From an uncultured Muribaculaceae bacterium (GTDB lineage: Bacteria; Bacteroidota; Bacteroidia; Bacteroidales; Muribaculaceae), in contig CAJTTG010000007.1 in assembly GCA_910579185.1 (NCBI GenBank), positions 36,865-100,864 of the forward strand: a stretch of DNA of 64,000 bases, in the 5' to 3' direction. Under the pieces are notes generated by a model that was not told the DNA's origin, did no database searches, and saw only the letters and a list, made by a program, of their open reading frames with translations. Of this stretch, positions 18,701 through 26,874 are shown piece after piece (the stretch's first letter is position 1; each line of letters begins with the position of its first letter). The translations under genes and the position numbers were made by a program.

Positions 18701-18869
18701 CAATGTTAGTCTGAGTACCGAACTGCGTGCCTTTCACTATGACTGACACGCCGATCAGAGGCTCGCCGCTGTTATCGGTCACCGTGCCCTTCACCTTCAG
18801 ATTGGCTGCGAAAGCCATCATCGGGAGAAGCATGAGAGCGAATAACAGACTTGTTACCTTTGCCTTCAT
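15768..18869 (-). CDS. SusC/RagA-family TonB-dependent transporter
   Basis: A 1033-residue outer-membrane receptor. A signal peptide ending near AFAAN is followed by a carboxypeptidase-D-like regulatory domain (about residues 24-100, with GTVTDNSGEPLIGVSV). Next come DEVVVTALGIKREQKSLSY, a plug domain with AGKVAGVNI and VMRGTKSI, and a large beta-barrel ending in the aromatic sequence NLNFNF. It imports the glycans captured by SusD using TonB energy. It is the first gene of the six-gene operon. A TACATTTG -7 box (19110-19117, minus) would give a leader of about 235 nt. Confidence 0.95.
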   Translation of the reverse strand: MKAKVTSLLFALMLLPMMAFAANLKVKGTVTDNSGEPLIGVSVIVKGTQFGTQTNIDGEFSINAAEGDVLSFSYIGYQPQEIKVTGSTLDVVMVEDSKTLDEVVVTALGIKREQKSLSYNVQQVKGDVLTTNKDANFVNSLAGKVAGVNINASSSGTGGISKVVMRGTKSIMQSSNALYVVDGMPMRSARSTGDAGAFGSAGATEPIADLNPDDIESMSVLTGAAAAALYGSDAANGAIVITTKKGQAGKTKITVGSNLEWNRAWILPRFQNNYGAGQNGAIDPTSSYSWGSRLTKYNNYGYDVADDYFQTGFVATNSVTFSTGTEKNQTYASAAAVNSKGIVPNDRYDRYNFTFRNTSKFLDDKMTLDLNASYIYQSDRNMINQGSYMNPIVGAYLFPRGNDWEDVRMYEKWDPARKISTQNWAYGDYGLTAQNPYWVNYRNVRENSKDRYMLGAQLSYKVLPYLTLSGRVRIDNSNTKSTDKRYAGTIGNLCDNSERGYYGETNYKEKQIYADFLASFNKDLGEDWNLQANFGGSISDMRYDAIDNRGGIPDGSENYPGQDALLTNFFSINNISRNATKTWDMWHEQTQSIYASADLGYKQTYYLTLTGRNDWPSALAGPNSKSSSFFYPSVGVSILMTQMFADAGIDIPQEYLSFWKIRASWASVGTAFQRYIANPRYEWKNGTWSVLTQYPVDNLQPERTKSWEVGMNFRFLKDFTFDATWYQADTYNQTFNPNIPVGKYDKIYIQTGNIRNWGMEFALGYDHTWGDFTWTSNMTYSFNKNKIIELGRNAYNPITGEKLSIDQLVMSDTQVGATRFILREGGTMGDLYSMLDLQRDSNGNIYIDANGNVSSVSVADNPIKLGSVLPKGNLAWNNTFRWKNLSASFMISARFGGIVYSRTQAVLDQYGVSEATGAARDLGYVELNNGDRVNPEQWYGLISGGETIPQYYTYSATNVRLQEATLSYLIPRKWLHNVCDIKVSLVGRNLWMIYNKAPYDPEAVASAGNYFQGIDNFMMPSLRNFGFNLNFNF

Positions 18870-19117
18870 AAAAATTTAATTTGGTTAATGATAATGATTT
18901 ATAATGGTTAACAAAAAATTTGTTTCAGTTAAGGGCATGGACTCCCCCGGACAGCCTATGGCTCTCCGGAGTAGAAAGATTGGTGTTTCCGATCCGTTTT
19001 TCTATGATTGGTGCGTTTCTCAGGCGTGTCGCGCAAGCCCGACTGTGTTTAAATCCATGGCATTAACGGCTGTTAAGGCAATCTCTATTGCGGACACGTT
19101 TATGCGTTGCAAATGTA
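18870..19117 (-). promoter_or_regulatory. Probable promoter and long leader of the SusC operon
   Basis: TACATTTG at 19110-19117 (minus) matches the -7 consensus; no good -33 box is seen. The resulting leader of about 235 nt contains imperfect inverted repeats around 18940-18975, where CCCCCGG faces CTCCGG. Long leaders before susC genes are often targets of small RNAs. No regulator gene for this operon lies in the window. Confidence 0.4.
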
Positions 19118-19275
19118 CTAAAAAAGCGAAAAATTACCCCCCCCAATTTGTTAAACAAGGTTAAAATACCCGTTCACCATGCGTTTTTAACGAATAAATC
19201 TCCCGATTTATAACAAAACACCCCTCTGCATAACCCCTGCATATCTATAAATCCCCCCTCTCTCTACTCTCAATT

Positions 19276-19570
19276 CGGGGTAACGGCTCTCCGAGCCGTC
19301 TACCACTTACCCTCTCTCCAACTCTAAACTCTCCAACTCTGCACTCTAAACTCTACACTCTCCACTCTCAACCCGGGGTAACGGCTCTCCGAGCCGTCTA
19401 CCGCTTGCCACCCCTCTACACTCTATACTCTATACTCTCAACTCGGGGTAACGGCTCTCCGAGCCGTCTACCGCTTGCCACCCCTCTACACTCTATACTC
19501 TAAACTCTATACTCTATACTCTCCAACTCTCCCACTCTCCAACTCTCCCACTCTACACTCTATACTCTAT
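19276..19570. repeat. Hairpin repeats embedded in CT-rich simple sequence
   Basis: Three copies of a hairpin ACGGCTC-TCC-GAGCCGT (19283-19299, 19381-19397, 19451-19467) are each preceded by GGGGTA and followed by CTACC. They are joined by runs of degenerate CTCTAYACT units. Copies 2 and 3 are 70 bp apart. The block lies downstream of the MFS gene and upstream of the SusC promoter. I find no gene here. Confidence 0.75.
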
Positions 19571-19573
19571 AAT

Positions 19574-19606
19574 AAAAAATCGGCGCGACATCAAATGCCA
19601 CGCCGA
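19574..19606 (-). terminator. Intrinsic terminator of the MFS gene
   Basis: On the minus strand TCGGCG pairs with CGCCGA (19601-19606 with 19580-19585). A run of six T (19574-19579) follows, directly after the MFS stop codon. Confidence 0.75.
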
Positions 19607-19625
19607 CCATATACACTATTATATA

Positions 19626-21050
19626 TTAGAAATTACCCTCAATCTCTGCCTGTTCAGCCTCCGTATTCTTGATATTGGGAGCTTCAAGGCCATAATGATG
19701 CTTCTTGTCGAGCAACTTGAGCCAGAGGCCGAAGAACAATGCCAGCACGCCGAGTCCGGCAAGCATGATCAAAGGCCACGTATAATTATAGTCCAGTGGA
19801 TCTGTCACACCGGGATTGGTTGCTGTCAGCACCTTGCCTATCAGGATCGGGAAAAGCGCGAGACCTATGTTCTGAACCCAGAAGATCAGGGAGTAGGCCG
19901 ATCCAAGGAAACGCTTGTCCATGATCTTCGGCACTGAGGGCCACAGGGCGGCCGGGACGAGCGAGAACGAAATGCCAAGGACTATGATTGCGGTGAACGC
20001 TACCCATGTGTAGGGGAACGAGGGAAGAACCAATGCGAATGTCAGGTGGCAGCAGATCATCAGGATCGCACCGAAGATAAGCATTGTGGCTCCTTTTCCT
20101 TTATGGTCGAGGAATGCTCCGAGGAACGGGGTCAGCAGTGCCGCGCCGATCGGGAACCAGCGGAACACGTCGGCGGCAGCGGCTGCCGAGATGCCGAGGT
20201 TGCACTGGAGCATGTTGGCGGCATATTTCTGGAAGGGGAAGATGGCTGAGTAGTACAGCACGCAGAGCATCGCCACAATCCAGAAGAGCTTGCTGGAGAA
20301 GATGTTTTTCACGTCGGAGAGACGGAATTCCTCTTCCGGGTCGGAAGCAGTGCCGGCGCCGGTCTCGCGGTCGAGTTTCGCGTCAAACACGTCAAACACC
20401 ATGAAGCAGATAAGTCCGATGAGCAGCAGGGCGGTGCAGAATGCCACGGGGACATATACCTCGTCAGGCATACCAAGCCATGTGTGGACTTTCGGCGAAA
20501 TGGAGAAGATGGCGAAAACGCCAACTCGCGCTATGGCCATCTCAAGACCCATTGCCAGTGCCATTTCCTTTCCTTCAAACCATTTGGCTATCGCTTTGCT
20601 CACGGTGATGCCGGCCATCTCGCAGCCGCATCCGAAAATCATGAAGCCCAGCGACGCGAGCTTGGCAGTGGCCGGAAGCGAAACCCACCAGGAGTTGAGC
20701 CAGTTTTCAAGACCTGTGCCGGTGAACCATGGGCTTACGGCATAGAGTTTGATGCATGCGCCGATCACCATAACCGATGCGCTCAGGGTGCCGGTGAATC
20801 TCACACCCATCTTGTCGAGGATGATACCTGCCACGATCAGGAAACCGAACACGTTGAGAATATATTCGCTGGAACCGAAAGTGCCGTATGTGTCGGCATC
20901 CCAGTGGAGCTGATCCTGGATAAGGGTCTGGATCGGAGAGATCACGTCGACAAACATGTAGGCGAAGAACATCATGGAGGCTATGAGGATCAATGCCGTC
21001 CAGCGGGCCCATGCTTTGTCGTTGAGTGCAACTTGGAGTTGTTTGGTCAT
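19626..21050 (-). CDS. Major facilitator superfamily transporter
   Basis: A 474-residue permease with twelve predicted helices. It has the MFS loop motif as GIILDKMGVRFTG between helices 2 and 3 and DHKGKGATMLIFG at the matching place in the second half. A charged cytoplasmic loop rich in Glu/Asp (about residues 225-250) separates the halves. The substrate is not evident. It stands upstream of the glycan operon in the same direction but has its own terminator, so co-transcription is unlikely. A link to glycan-derived sugar uptake is only a possibility. Confidence 0.88.
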   Translation of the reverse strand: MTKQLQVALNDKAWARWTALILIASMMFFAYMFVDVISPIQTLIQDQLHWDADTYGTFGSSEYILNVFGFLIVAGIILDKMGVRFTGTLSASVMVIGACIKLYAVSPWFTGTGLENWLNSWWVSLPATAKLASLGFMIFGCGCEMAGITVSKAIAKWFEGKEMALAMGLEMAIARVGVFAIFSISPKVHTWLGMPDEVYVPVAFCTALLLIGLICFMVFDVFDAKLDRETGAGTASDPEEEFRLSDVKNIFSSKLFWIVAMLCVLYYSAIFPFQKYAANMLQCNLGISAAAAADVFRWFPIGAALLTPFLGAFLDHKGKGATMLIFGAILMICCHLTFALVLPSFPYTWVAFTAIIVLGISFSLVPAALWPSVPKIMDKRFLGSAYSLIFWVQNIGLALFPILIGKVLTATNPGVTDPLDYNYTWPLIMLAGLGVLALFFGLWLKLLDKKHHYGLEAPNIKNTEAEQAEIEGNF

Positions 21051-21170
21051 AACTTTTTGGTTTGAAATATGGTAATTGATTGAATTTTTGTGAGCGATGC
21101 TGCAAAATTACATAGTTTTCTGTAGATTTGCGTGCTTTTCTGCGCTTTTGTATCCTCTTTTTTCGCAAAT

Positions 21171-21201
21171 TTTGTCATTACGGCGGAAATAGTTACTTTT
21201 G
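21171..21201 (+). promoter_or_regulatory. Promoter of aroA
   Basis: TTTG (21171-21174), a 19-bp spacer and TACTTTTG (21194-21201) match the Bacteroidetes consensus. The -7 box ends only 4 nt before the ATG of aroA. Confidence 0.7.
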
Positions 21202-21205
21202 CTTT

Positions 21206-22477
21206 ATGAATTACAGAATCTATCCTCCACAAGATATTTTGCAGGCCACGGTCGATCTGCCGCTTTCTAAAAGCGTCAGCAACAGGGCGATAATGATTGG
21301 CGCTCTGGCCTCGCCTCAGGTTGTGCCGCAGCCGTTGGCCGACTGTTCCGACACTCGGGTGATGCTCGCGGCTGTCAATTCTTCCGACGAGACGGTCGAT
21401 GTAGCCGATGCAGGTACGGCCATGCGGTTTCTCACGGCTTGGTTCGCTTGCCGCCCCGGACGCACAGTGCGTCTGGTCGGCACGGAACGCATGTGCAACA
21501 GGCCGATTGGCCCGTTGGTAGAGGCATTGAGGCAGTGTGGCGCACAGATCGATTATCTTGGTAATGAAGGCTTTCCGCCGTTGCTGATCCACGGACAGCA
21601 GCTGACGGGCGGCGATATCCGCATTGATGCCACCATCAGTTCGCAGTTCATTTCCGCGCTGCTGATGATCGCACCGCTCATGGCTGATGGAGTGCGGCTT
21701 ACGCTTGATGGCGACGCTGCCTCGCTGCCATATATCGACCTGACTCTCTCGATGATGAACCGGGCCGGCGCCTCGGCTGAACGGACAGTCGATCTGATCG
21801 AGGTAGCCCCCGGCGGATACCGTGATGCAGAAGCGCTTAAAGCCGAAAAAGACTGGAGTGCGGCCGCGTTCTGGTACGAGATTGAGGCTCTTACCTGTGG
21901 ATTCCTGACGTTGACCGGACTCGATCTCGGTTCGCGGCAGCCCGACCGGCGTGCCGTTGATATTTTCGCTGATCTGGGTGTGGCTACATCGGAAGGGGAG
22001 GACTCCCTCGAGGATGTCGATCTCGCAGGATCGCCCGATTCCTCGCCGCGGCTCACGGTCGACCTCGCCGCAACCCCCGATCTCGCGCCGGCTGTGATCG
22101 TCACCTGCGCCATGAATGGTGTTCCGTTCAATATCTCAGGCCTCCACTCCTTGAAAATCAAAGAGTGCGACCGCATGGCGGCTCTCGCCGATGAGTTGTT
22201 GAAAATCGGTGTCGTCACGGAAATTGTCGGCGATCACACGATGATATGGGACGGTCGCCGACGCCCCGTGCTCGAGATCCCTCAGTTTGAAACATACGGC
22301 GACCACCGCATGGCTATGGCGCTGGCTCCCGTTTGCGCCTATATTCCCGGAATCGTGATCAAGGATGCCGGGGTGGTAGGAAAGTCTTATCCATCTTTCT
22401 GGGACGACCTGCGTTCGGCCGGATTTACCGTTGTCGATGCTGATGCCCCGGAACAATCACAGGAAAACCTGGAATGA
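21206..22477 (+). CDS. aroA: 3-phosphoshikimate 1-carboxyvinyltransferase (EPSP synthase)
   Basis: A 423-residue enzyme of the shikimate pathway that joins phosphoenolpyruvate and shikimate-3-phosphate. Family motifs are LPLSKSVSNRAIMIGALA with the catalytic Lys, DAGTAMRFLTAWFAC (usual LGNAGTAMR site), MCNRPIGPLVEALRQCG, SSQFISALLMIAPL, SLKIKECDRMAAL and ETYGDHRMAMALAP. Residues around 260-280 hold a variable acidic loop. The ATG at 21206 lies 4 nt after a consensus promoter, which suggests leaderless translation. The stop overlaps the start of the next small gene by 4 bp. Confidence 0.95.
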   Translation: MNYRIYPPQDILQATVDLPLSKSVSNRAIMIGALASPQVVPQPLADCSDTRVMLAAVNSSDETVDVADAGTAMRFLTAWFACRPGRTVRLVGTERMCNRPIGPLVEALRQCGAQIDYLGNEGFPPLLIHGQQLTGGDIRIDATISSQFISALLMIAPLMADGVRLTLDGDAASLPYIDLTLSMMNRAGASAERTVDLIEVAPGGYRDAEALKAEKDWSAAAFWYEIEALTCGFLTLTGLDLGSRQPDRRAVDIFADLGVATSEGEDSLEDVDLAGSPDSSPRLTVDLAATPDLAPAVIVTCAMNGVPFNISGLHSLKIKECDRMAALADELLKIGVVTEIVGDHTMIWDGRRRPVLEIPQFETYGDHRMAMALAPVCAYIPGIVIKDAGVVGKSYPSFWDDLRSAGFTVVDADAPEQSQENLE

Positions 22478-22908
22478 TCCTCGCACTCTACATATTGATC
22501 GCCCTTGTGGCTGTCGGATCGCTGCTCTATATCCTGCATCGCCGCGATCTGCGCCGTAATCCCCCGGCTGAGGCTGAAGCCGCCACGACGGTGGAGGACG
22601 ACAGCCAATGTTGCGGAATGCACATCACTTGCGAGAAGGATTCACTGCTGACCTCGGTCAGCAAGGAGATCGAATACTACGATGATGAAGAACTCGACCG
22701 CTTCCGCGGTCGGCGTTCAACGGACTATGCCGACGATGAGATAGAAGAGTTCCGCAACGTGCTGCTGACTCTGCTTCCCGGCGATATCGCAGGGTGGGGG
22801 CGCAGCATCCAGCTCCGGGGCATTGAGCTTCCCGACGATGTTCGCGACGAACTGTTGCTCATAGTCGCCGAGGCCCGTAAATCCTCAGTTCACAACAATC
22901 CCGTCTGA
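22474..22908 (+). CDS. Small membrane-anchored protein of unknown function downstream of aroA
   Basis: A 144-residue protein with one N-terminal membrane helix (LALYILIALVAVGSLLYIL), a short linker, a Cys-containing motif CCGMHITCEKD, and an acidic helical C-terminal domain (EIEYYDDEELDRFRGR; LRGIELPDDVRDELLLIV). Related proteins with the same Cys motif occur next to aroA in other Bacteroidales and are often labelled phospholipase without evidence that I know of. It overlaps aroA by 4 bp (ATGA) and is followed 11 bp later by the permease fusion gene, so all three are probably co-transcribed. Confidence 0.8.
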   Translation: MILALYILIALVAVGSLLYILHRRDLRRNPPAEAEAATTVEDDSQCCGMHITCEKDSLLTSVSKEIEYYDDEELDRFRGRRSTDYADDEIEEFRNVLLTLLPGDIAGWGRSIQLRGIELPDDVRDELLLIVAEARKSSVHNNPV

Positions 22909-22919
22909 TCCTGTTGGCC

Positions 22920-25900
22920 ATGTGGGAAATATTCCAATATCCGTTTTTCCGTAACGCCATCGCCGGTGTCCTGATCATCAGTGTGGCCGCGGCCATCATC
23001 GGCACGTATATCGTCACACGGCGGTTGGTCTCCATCAGCGGTGGGGTGACCCACGCCTGTTTCGGTGGTCTCGGATTGGGCTATTATCTCGGCATAAATC
23101 CCGTTGCCGCTGCTGCCGTGGTGGCTGTGGCGGCATCACTCGGCGTGGAATGGATGTCCTCGCGCCATCGGATGCGCGAGGATTCCGCGATTGCCGTTGT
23201 ATGGGCGTTGGGAATGGCCATGGGCGTGTTTTTCGTGTTCATGACCCCCGGCTATGTCCCTGAACTCAACTCGTTTCTGTTCGGCAATGTGCTGACCATC
23301 GCCTCCGCCGATCTTTGGGCTTTCGGAATATTCACCCTTGTGCTGATCGCCTTTGTCGCCCTGTTCTACCGTCAGGTTGTGGCGTGTGCCTTCGACCGTG
23401 ATTTCGCTCTGGTCATGCACATGCCCGTGCGGTTTATCACGCTCTCCATGACGGTTCTTGTCGCCGTCTGCATTGTGCTGACAATCCGGCTTGTCGGAGT
23501 CATGCTCCTGATGTCGATGCTGGCAATGCCCCAGATTATTTCTGAGGTGTTCTGCCGCCGGTTCCGCTCCATGATGTTTTGCTCTATCGCTGTATCTGCT
23601 GTATGCTGTCTGTTGGGGCTTATGATGAGCGCATGGGTCGATGTGCCTTGTTCGGCATTGATAGTGATGATAATGGTTGCTGTCTACATCCTTGCACGCA
23701 TCGTCGCCCGGTTCCGTCATGGGAGCAATGGGGTTGTGGCTATGGTAGCGGTTCTGGTCTGCCTACTGTCGCTCGGTTCTTGCAGCATGAAAAAAAACAC
23801 TGCCGCCACGCGTCAGTACACGGCCTTCATCACTCGCTACAACATTTATTTCAACGGCGACGAGCATTATCGCGAGACGTTGCAGAAAATGGAAAACGAA
23901 TATGCCGACGATTATAGCCGGACGTTATATCTCCACCCGGCCGAGGCCTATTCTGATGAAAAAGCGCCGCAGCCGTCGGGCGATTTCAAACGCTCGATTG
24001 AAAAGGCCCAAAAGGCGATCCAGCTGCGTTCGATAAAGAAACGCCCGGCACGAAAACCGGGCAAAAGTTCTGATCCTGAATACAAGAAATGGCTCAAACG
24101 CGAGGAATACAACCCTTTTCTCCACAATGCATGGATGATGATGGGGCGCAGCCAGTACATGAATGGTGATTTCCTCGGGGCATCCGCAACGTTCTATTAT
24201 GTCGCCAAACATTTTTCATGGTTGCCGCAGACGGTGACGGAAGCCAAACTGTGGCAGGCCCGATGCTATTGCGCCATCGACTGGCTTTTCGATGCCGAGG
24301 CCATCCTATCGAAAATAAAGGATAAGGAGATTGCCGACAATTCGACCCTTCAGCGTCTCTACTATTTCGCATACGCCGATTTCTATGTGAAGTCGCATGA
24401 GTATGCCAAAGCCGCTCCTATGTTGGAGAAGGCAATCAAATATGCGAAAGGGGCACAGAAAATCCGGCTCACTTTTCTTTTGGGACAGGTTCTTGAACTG
24501 GATGGACAGAAAGAGGCTGCCTATCAGGCGTTCAGGAAGGTAGGTTCCATGTCCGGAGCCAACTATCGCACGAAGTTCAATGCGCGGATAAAACAGAGTG
24601 AAGTGTTTCAAGGTCAGGATATTTCCAAGGAGGTCAAGGCTCTGGAGTCTATGACGCGCTATGGCAGCAACCGCGAATATCTTGATCAGATCTATTACGC
24701 TATTGGCAATCTCTACCTCTCGCGTTCCGATACGGCGAAAGCCATATCAAGCTATGAAAAGGCAGTGGCCTCGTCGACGCGAAATGGGATTGACAAGGCT
24801 CTGGCGCAGATCACTTTAGGCGGATTGTACTACGATCGCCACGACTATGATAAGGCACAGCCCTGCTATTCCGAGGCTATTCCGCAGTTACCGGAGTCAT
24901 ATCCCGATTACAAAGCCTTGCAGCGCCGAAGCGATGTGCTCGACGAGCTTGCGGTGTATTCCCAGAATGTCACGCTTCAGGACTCATTGCTCAGACTTGC
25001 CGACATGACGCCTGAGCAACAGCGTGAGGTGGTCGACAAGATAATCTCCGACCTCAAAAAGCGTGAGCAGGAGGAAGCGGAAAATGCTGCGCGTGAGGCT
25101 TATCTCGCTGAGCAGGCAGCAGCCGGATCCGGTTTGCAGCAGGGGACGACAGCCGCGCCGACAACATTCGCGCTCAACACCGATAAGTCGTGGTATTTCT
25201 ATAACGAGGCCACCCGTAATGCCGGCCGCACTGAGTTCCAGAAACGTTGGGGCAGCCGACGTCTGGAGGATGACTGGCGTCGTCGCAACAAAAATGTCTA
25301 TGTGCCTTTCTCTGATACGGATAGCTACGAAGCAGAGGGTGATGATGCTGTGCCGGATACGGATGGCGACGATGCCACGGCCGAGGAATCGTCGGCTGAG
25401 CGTGAGGCTGCTGAGCATGCCGCCGATCCGCATTTCCCGGAATACTATCTGCGTCAGATCCCGTCGACTCCGGCCGAGCGTCAGACAGCCAATGATGTCA
25501 TCCAGGAGGGACTCTACAATATGGGTGTCATACTGAAAGATAAGCTCGATGATGTCCCGGCTGCCGAATATGAGTTCAGCCAATTGCTGCAGCGTTATCC
25601 CGATAATGTGTATCGCCTTGATACGTACTACAATATGTATCTCATGTATGCCCGTACCGGCAATGAGGCTATGGCCGCGCATTTCCGCAATCTTATCCTC
25701 AGTGAATTCCCGGACACACGTCAGGGTGAGGCATTGGCGGATCCTCGCTATATGGACAAGCTGATGCGGATGACGGAGATGGAAAACAAGCTCTACGATC
25801 AGGCCTATGCCGCATATCTCGCCAACGATAATAACCGGGTTCATCAGATCTACAGGCAGATGCGTGAGGACTATCCCATGAGCCGTGTGATGCCGAAGTT

Positions 25901-26828
25901 CATGTTCCTGGAGGCTCTGAGCTATGTGACGGAGAATAATCCTGCGAAGTTTGCCGAGACGCTGGAGGCTCTTGTAGGCCGTTATCCCGATACTGATGTC
26001 TCGCCGCTTGCTTCCTCCTATCTCTCTCAGCTGGCGCAGGGCAGGCCGTTGCACTCTTCGGGTTCCAATATGCGTGGCCTTGTGTGGTCAACCCGTCTGG
26101 GCGCGGATTCGACGGCTTATTCAACGGGTGAGCTAACGGAATTTGATTTCGATTCTGACGGACCGCAGGATATGGTGCTGATATATGCCGCCGATCGGGT
26201 CAATGGCAATCAGCTTCTGTTCGATGTGGCGCGTCATAATTTCTCGTCATTCATGGTCAGTGATTTCGATCTTGAGCAGATGCGGTTCGGAAATCTTGGC
26301 ATGATTGTGGTTTCGGGATTCCGAAATGAGGCTGAAGCCGCTGAGTATCGTTCCACTCTTGAGAAAGGTAGCTTCGACCGGATGCCCCCCGGGGTAGTGC
26401 CGCTGATCATATCGCAACACAATTTCGACATCCTTCTGTCGGAAGGACGTACATTGGAGGAATATTTCGAGGCTGCCGGCGACAACCGGATCGAACGCAT
26501 CCACGACATGATTGTGCAGCCCGAGGAGGAACCCCTTGAAGTGCCGCAGACGGCTCCGCCAGTCAAGACTCCGGTAAACCCTGTAGCTCCTGCTCAGCCA
26601 TCGGTAGCTCCTGAAACTCCTGTCGTTCCGGATGAGGAAGAACCTGAGAAAGATGATTCGCAGAATCCTGTGATTTCAGAGCCGGTCCCCGAACCCGGTT
26701 TACCGGCCGCTCCTGAGACTCCCTCTGCCCCCGAAACTCCGGTGGACGATCCGGAAGAGGATCCATACGATATTCCTATACCGATGCTGCCCAAAGGCCG
26801 TCCGCCGGTTGCTCCCAAAGTCGGATGA
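22920..26828 (+). CDS. Fusion: ABC-3 metal permease plus SprE/PorW-like TPR lipoprotein
   Basis: One open frame of 1302 residues. Residues 1 to about 268 are a complete ZnuB/ABC-3-type permease (GTYIVTRRLVSISGGVTHAC, MLLMSMLAMPQIISEV). After VARFRHGSNGVVA comes MVAVLVCLLSLGSCS, a full lipoprotein signal with lipobox LGSC. The SprE/PorW family start follows (NTAATRQYTAFITRYNIYF), then TPR repeats and a proline-rich tail. SprE/PorW is an envelope lipoprotein needed for type IX secretion. In most genomes the two are separate genes. No stop codon separates them here, although ATG 23742 could start the lipoprotein alone. It could be a true fusion, lost stop or sequence error. porX follows. Confidence 0.85.
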   Translation: MWEIFQYPFFRNAIAGVLIISVAAAIIGTYIVTRRLVSISGGVTHACFGGLGLGYYLGINPVAAAAVVAVAASLGVEWMSSRHRMREDSAIAVVWALGMAMGVFFVFMTPGYVPELNSFLFGNVLTIASADLWAFGIFTLVLIAFVALFYRQVVACAFDRDFALVMHMPVRFITLSMTVLVAVCIVLTIRLVGVMLLMSMLAMPQIISEVFCRRFRSMMFCSIAVSAVCCLLGLMMSAWVDVPCSALIVMIMVAVYILARIVARFRHGSNGVVAMVAVLVCLLSLGSCSMKKNTAATRQYTAFITRYNIYFNGDEHYRETLQKMENEYADDYSRTLYLHPAEAYSDEKAPQPSGDFKRSIEKAQKAIQLRSIKKRPARKPGKSSDPEYKKWLKREEYNPFLHNAWMMMGRSQYMNGDFLGASATFYYVAKHFSWLPQTVTEAKLWQARCYCAIDWLFDAEAILSKIKDKEIADNSTLQRLYYFAYADFYVKSHEYAKAAPMLEKAIKYAKGAQKIRLTFLLGQVLELDGQKEAAYQAFRKVGSMSGANYRTKFNARIKQSEVFQGQDISKEVKALESMTRYGSNREYLDQIYYAIGNLYLSRSDTAKAISSYEKAVASSTRNGIDKALAQITLGGLYYDRHDYDKAQPCYSEAIPQLPESYPDYKALQRRSDVLDELAVYSQNVTLQDSLLRLADMTPEQQREVVDKIISDLKKREQEEAENAAREAYLAEQAAAGSGLQQGTTAAPTTFALNTDKSWYFYNEATRNAGRTEFQKRWGSRRLEDDWRRRNKNVYVPFSDTDSYEAEGDDAVPDTDGDDATAEESSAEREAAEHAADPHFPEYYLRQIPSTPAERQTANDVIQEGLYNMGVILKDKLDDVPAAEYEFSQLLQRYPDNVYRLDTYYNMYLMYARTGNEAMAAHFRNLILSEFPDTRQGEALADPRYMDKLMRMTEMENKLYDQAYAAYLANDNNRVHQIYRQMREDYPMSRVMPKFMFLEALSYVTENNPAKFAETLEALVGRYPDTDVSPLASSYLSQLAQGRPLHSSGSNMRGLVWSTRLGADSTAYSTGELTEFDFDSDGPQDMVLIYAADRVNGNQLLFDVARHNFSSFMVSDFDLEQMRFGNLGMIVVSGFRNEAEAAEYRSTLEKGSFDRMPPGVVPLIISQHNFDILLSEGRTLEEYFEAAGDNRIERIHDMIVQPEEEPLEVPQTAPPVKTPVNPVAPAQPSVAPETPVVPDEEEPEKDDSQNPVISEPVPEPGLPAAPETPSAPETPVDDPEEDPYDIPIPMLPKGRPPVAPKVG

Positions 26829-26874
26829 TCCTGCTCTACTCTCCTTTTTATGAATCTGTTGAAAAATTATTATC

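Noticed and set aside
24984..26054. Long 356-codon frame opposite the SprE/PorW part
   Set aside because: Composition is that of a shadow of a high-GC codon pattern (Ile/Arg/His-rich) and it lies fully inside a well-supported gene.
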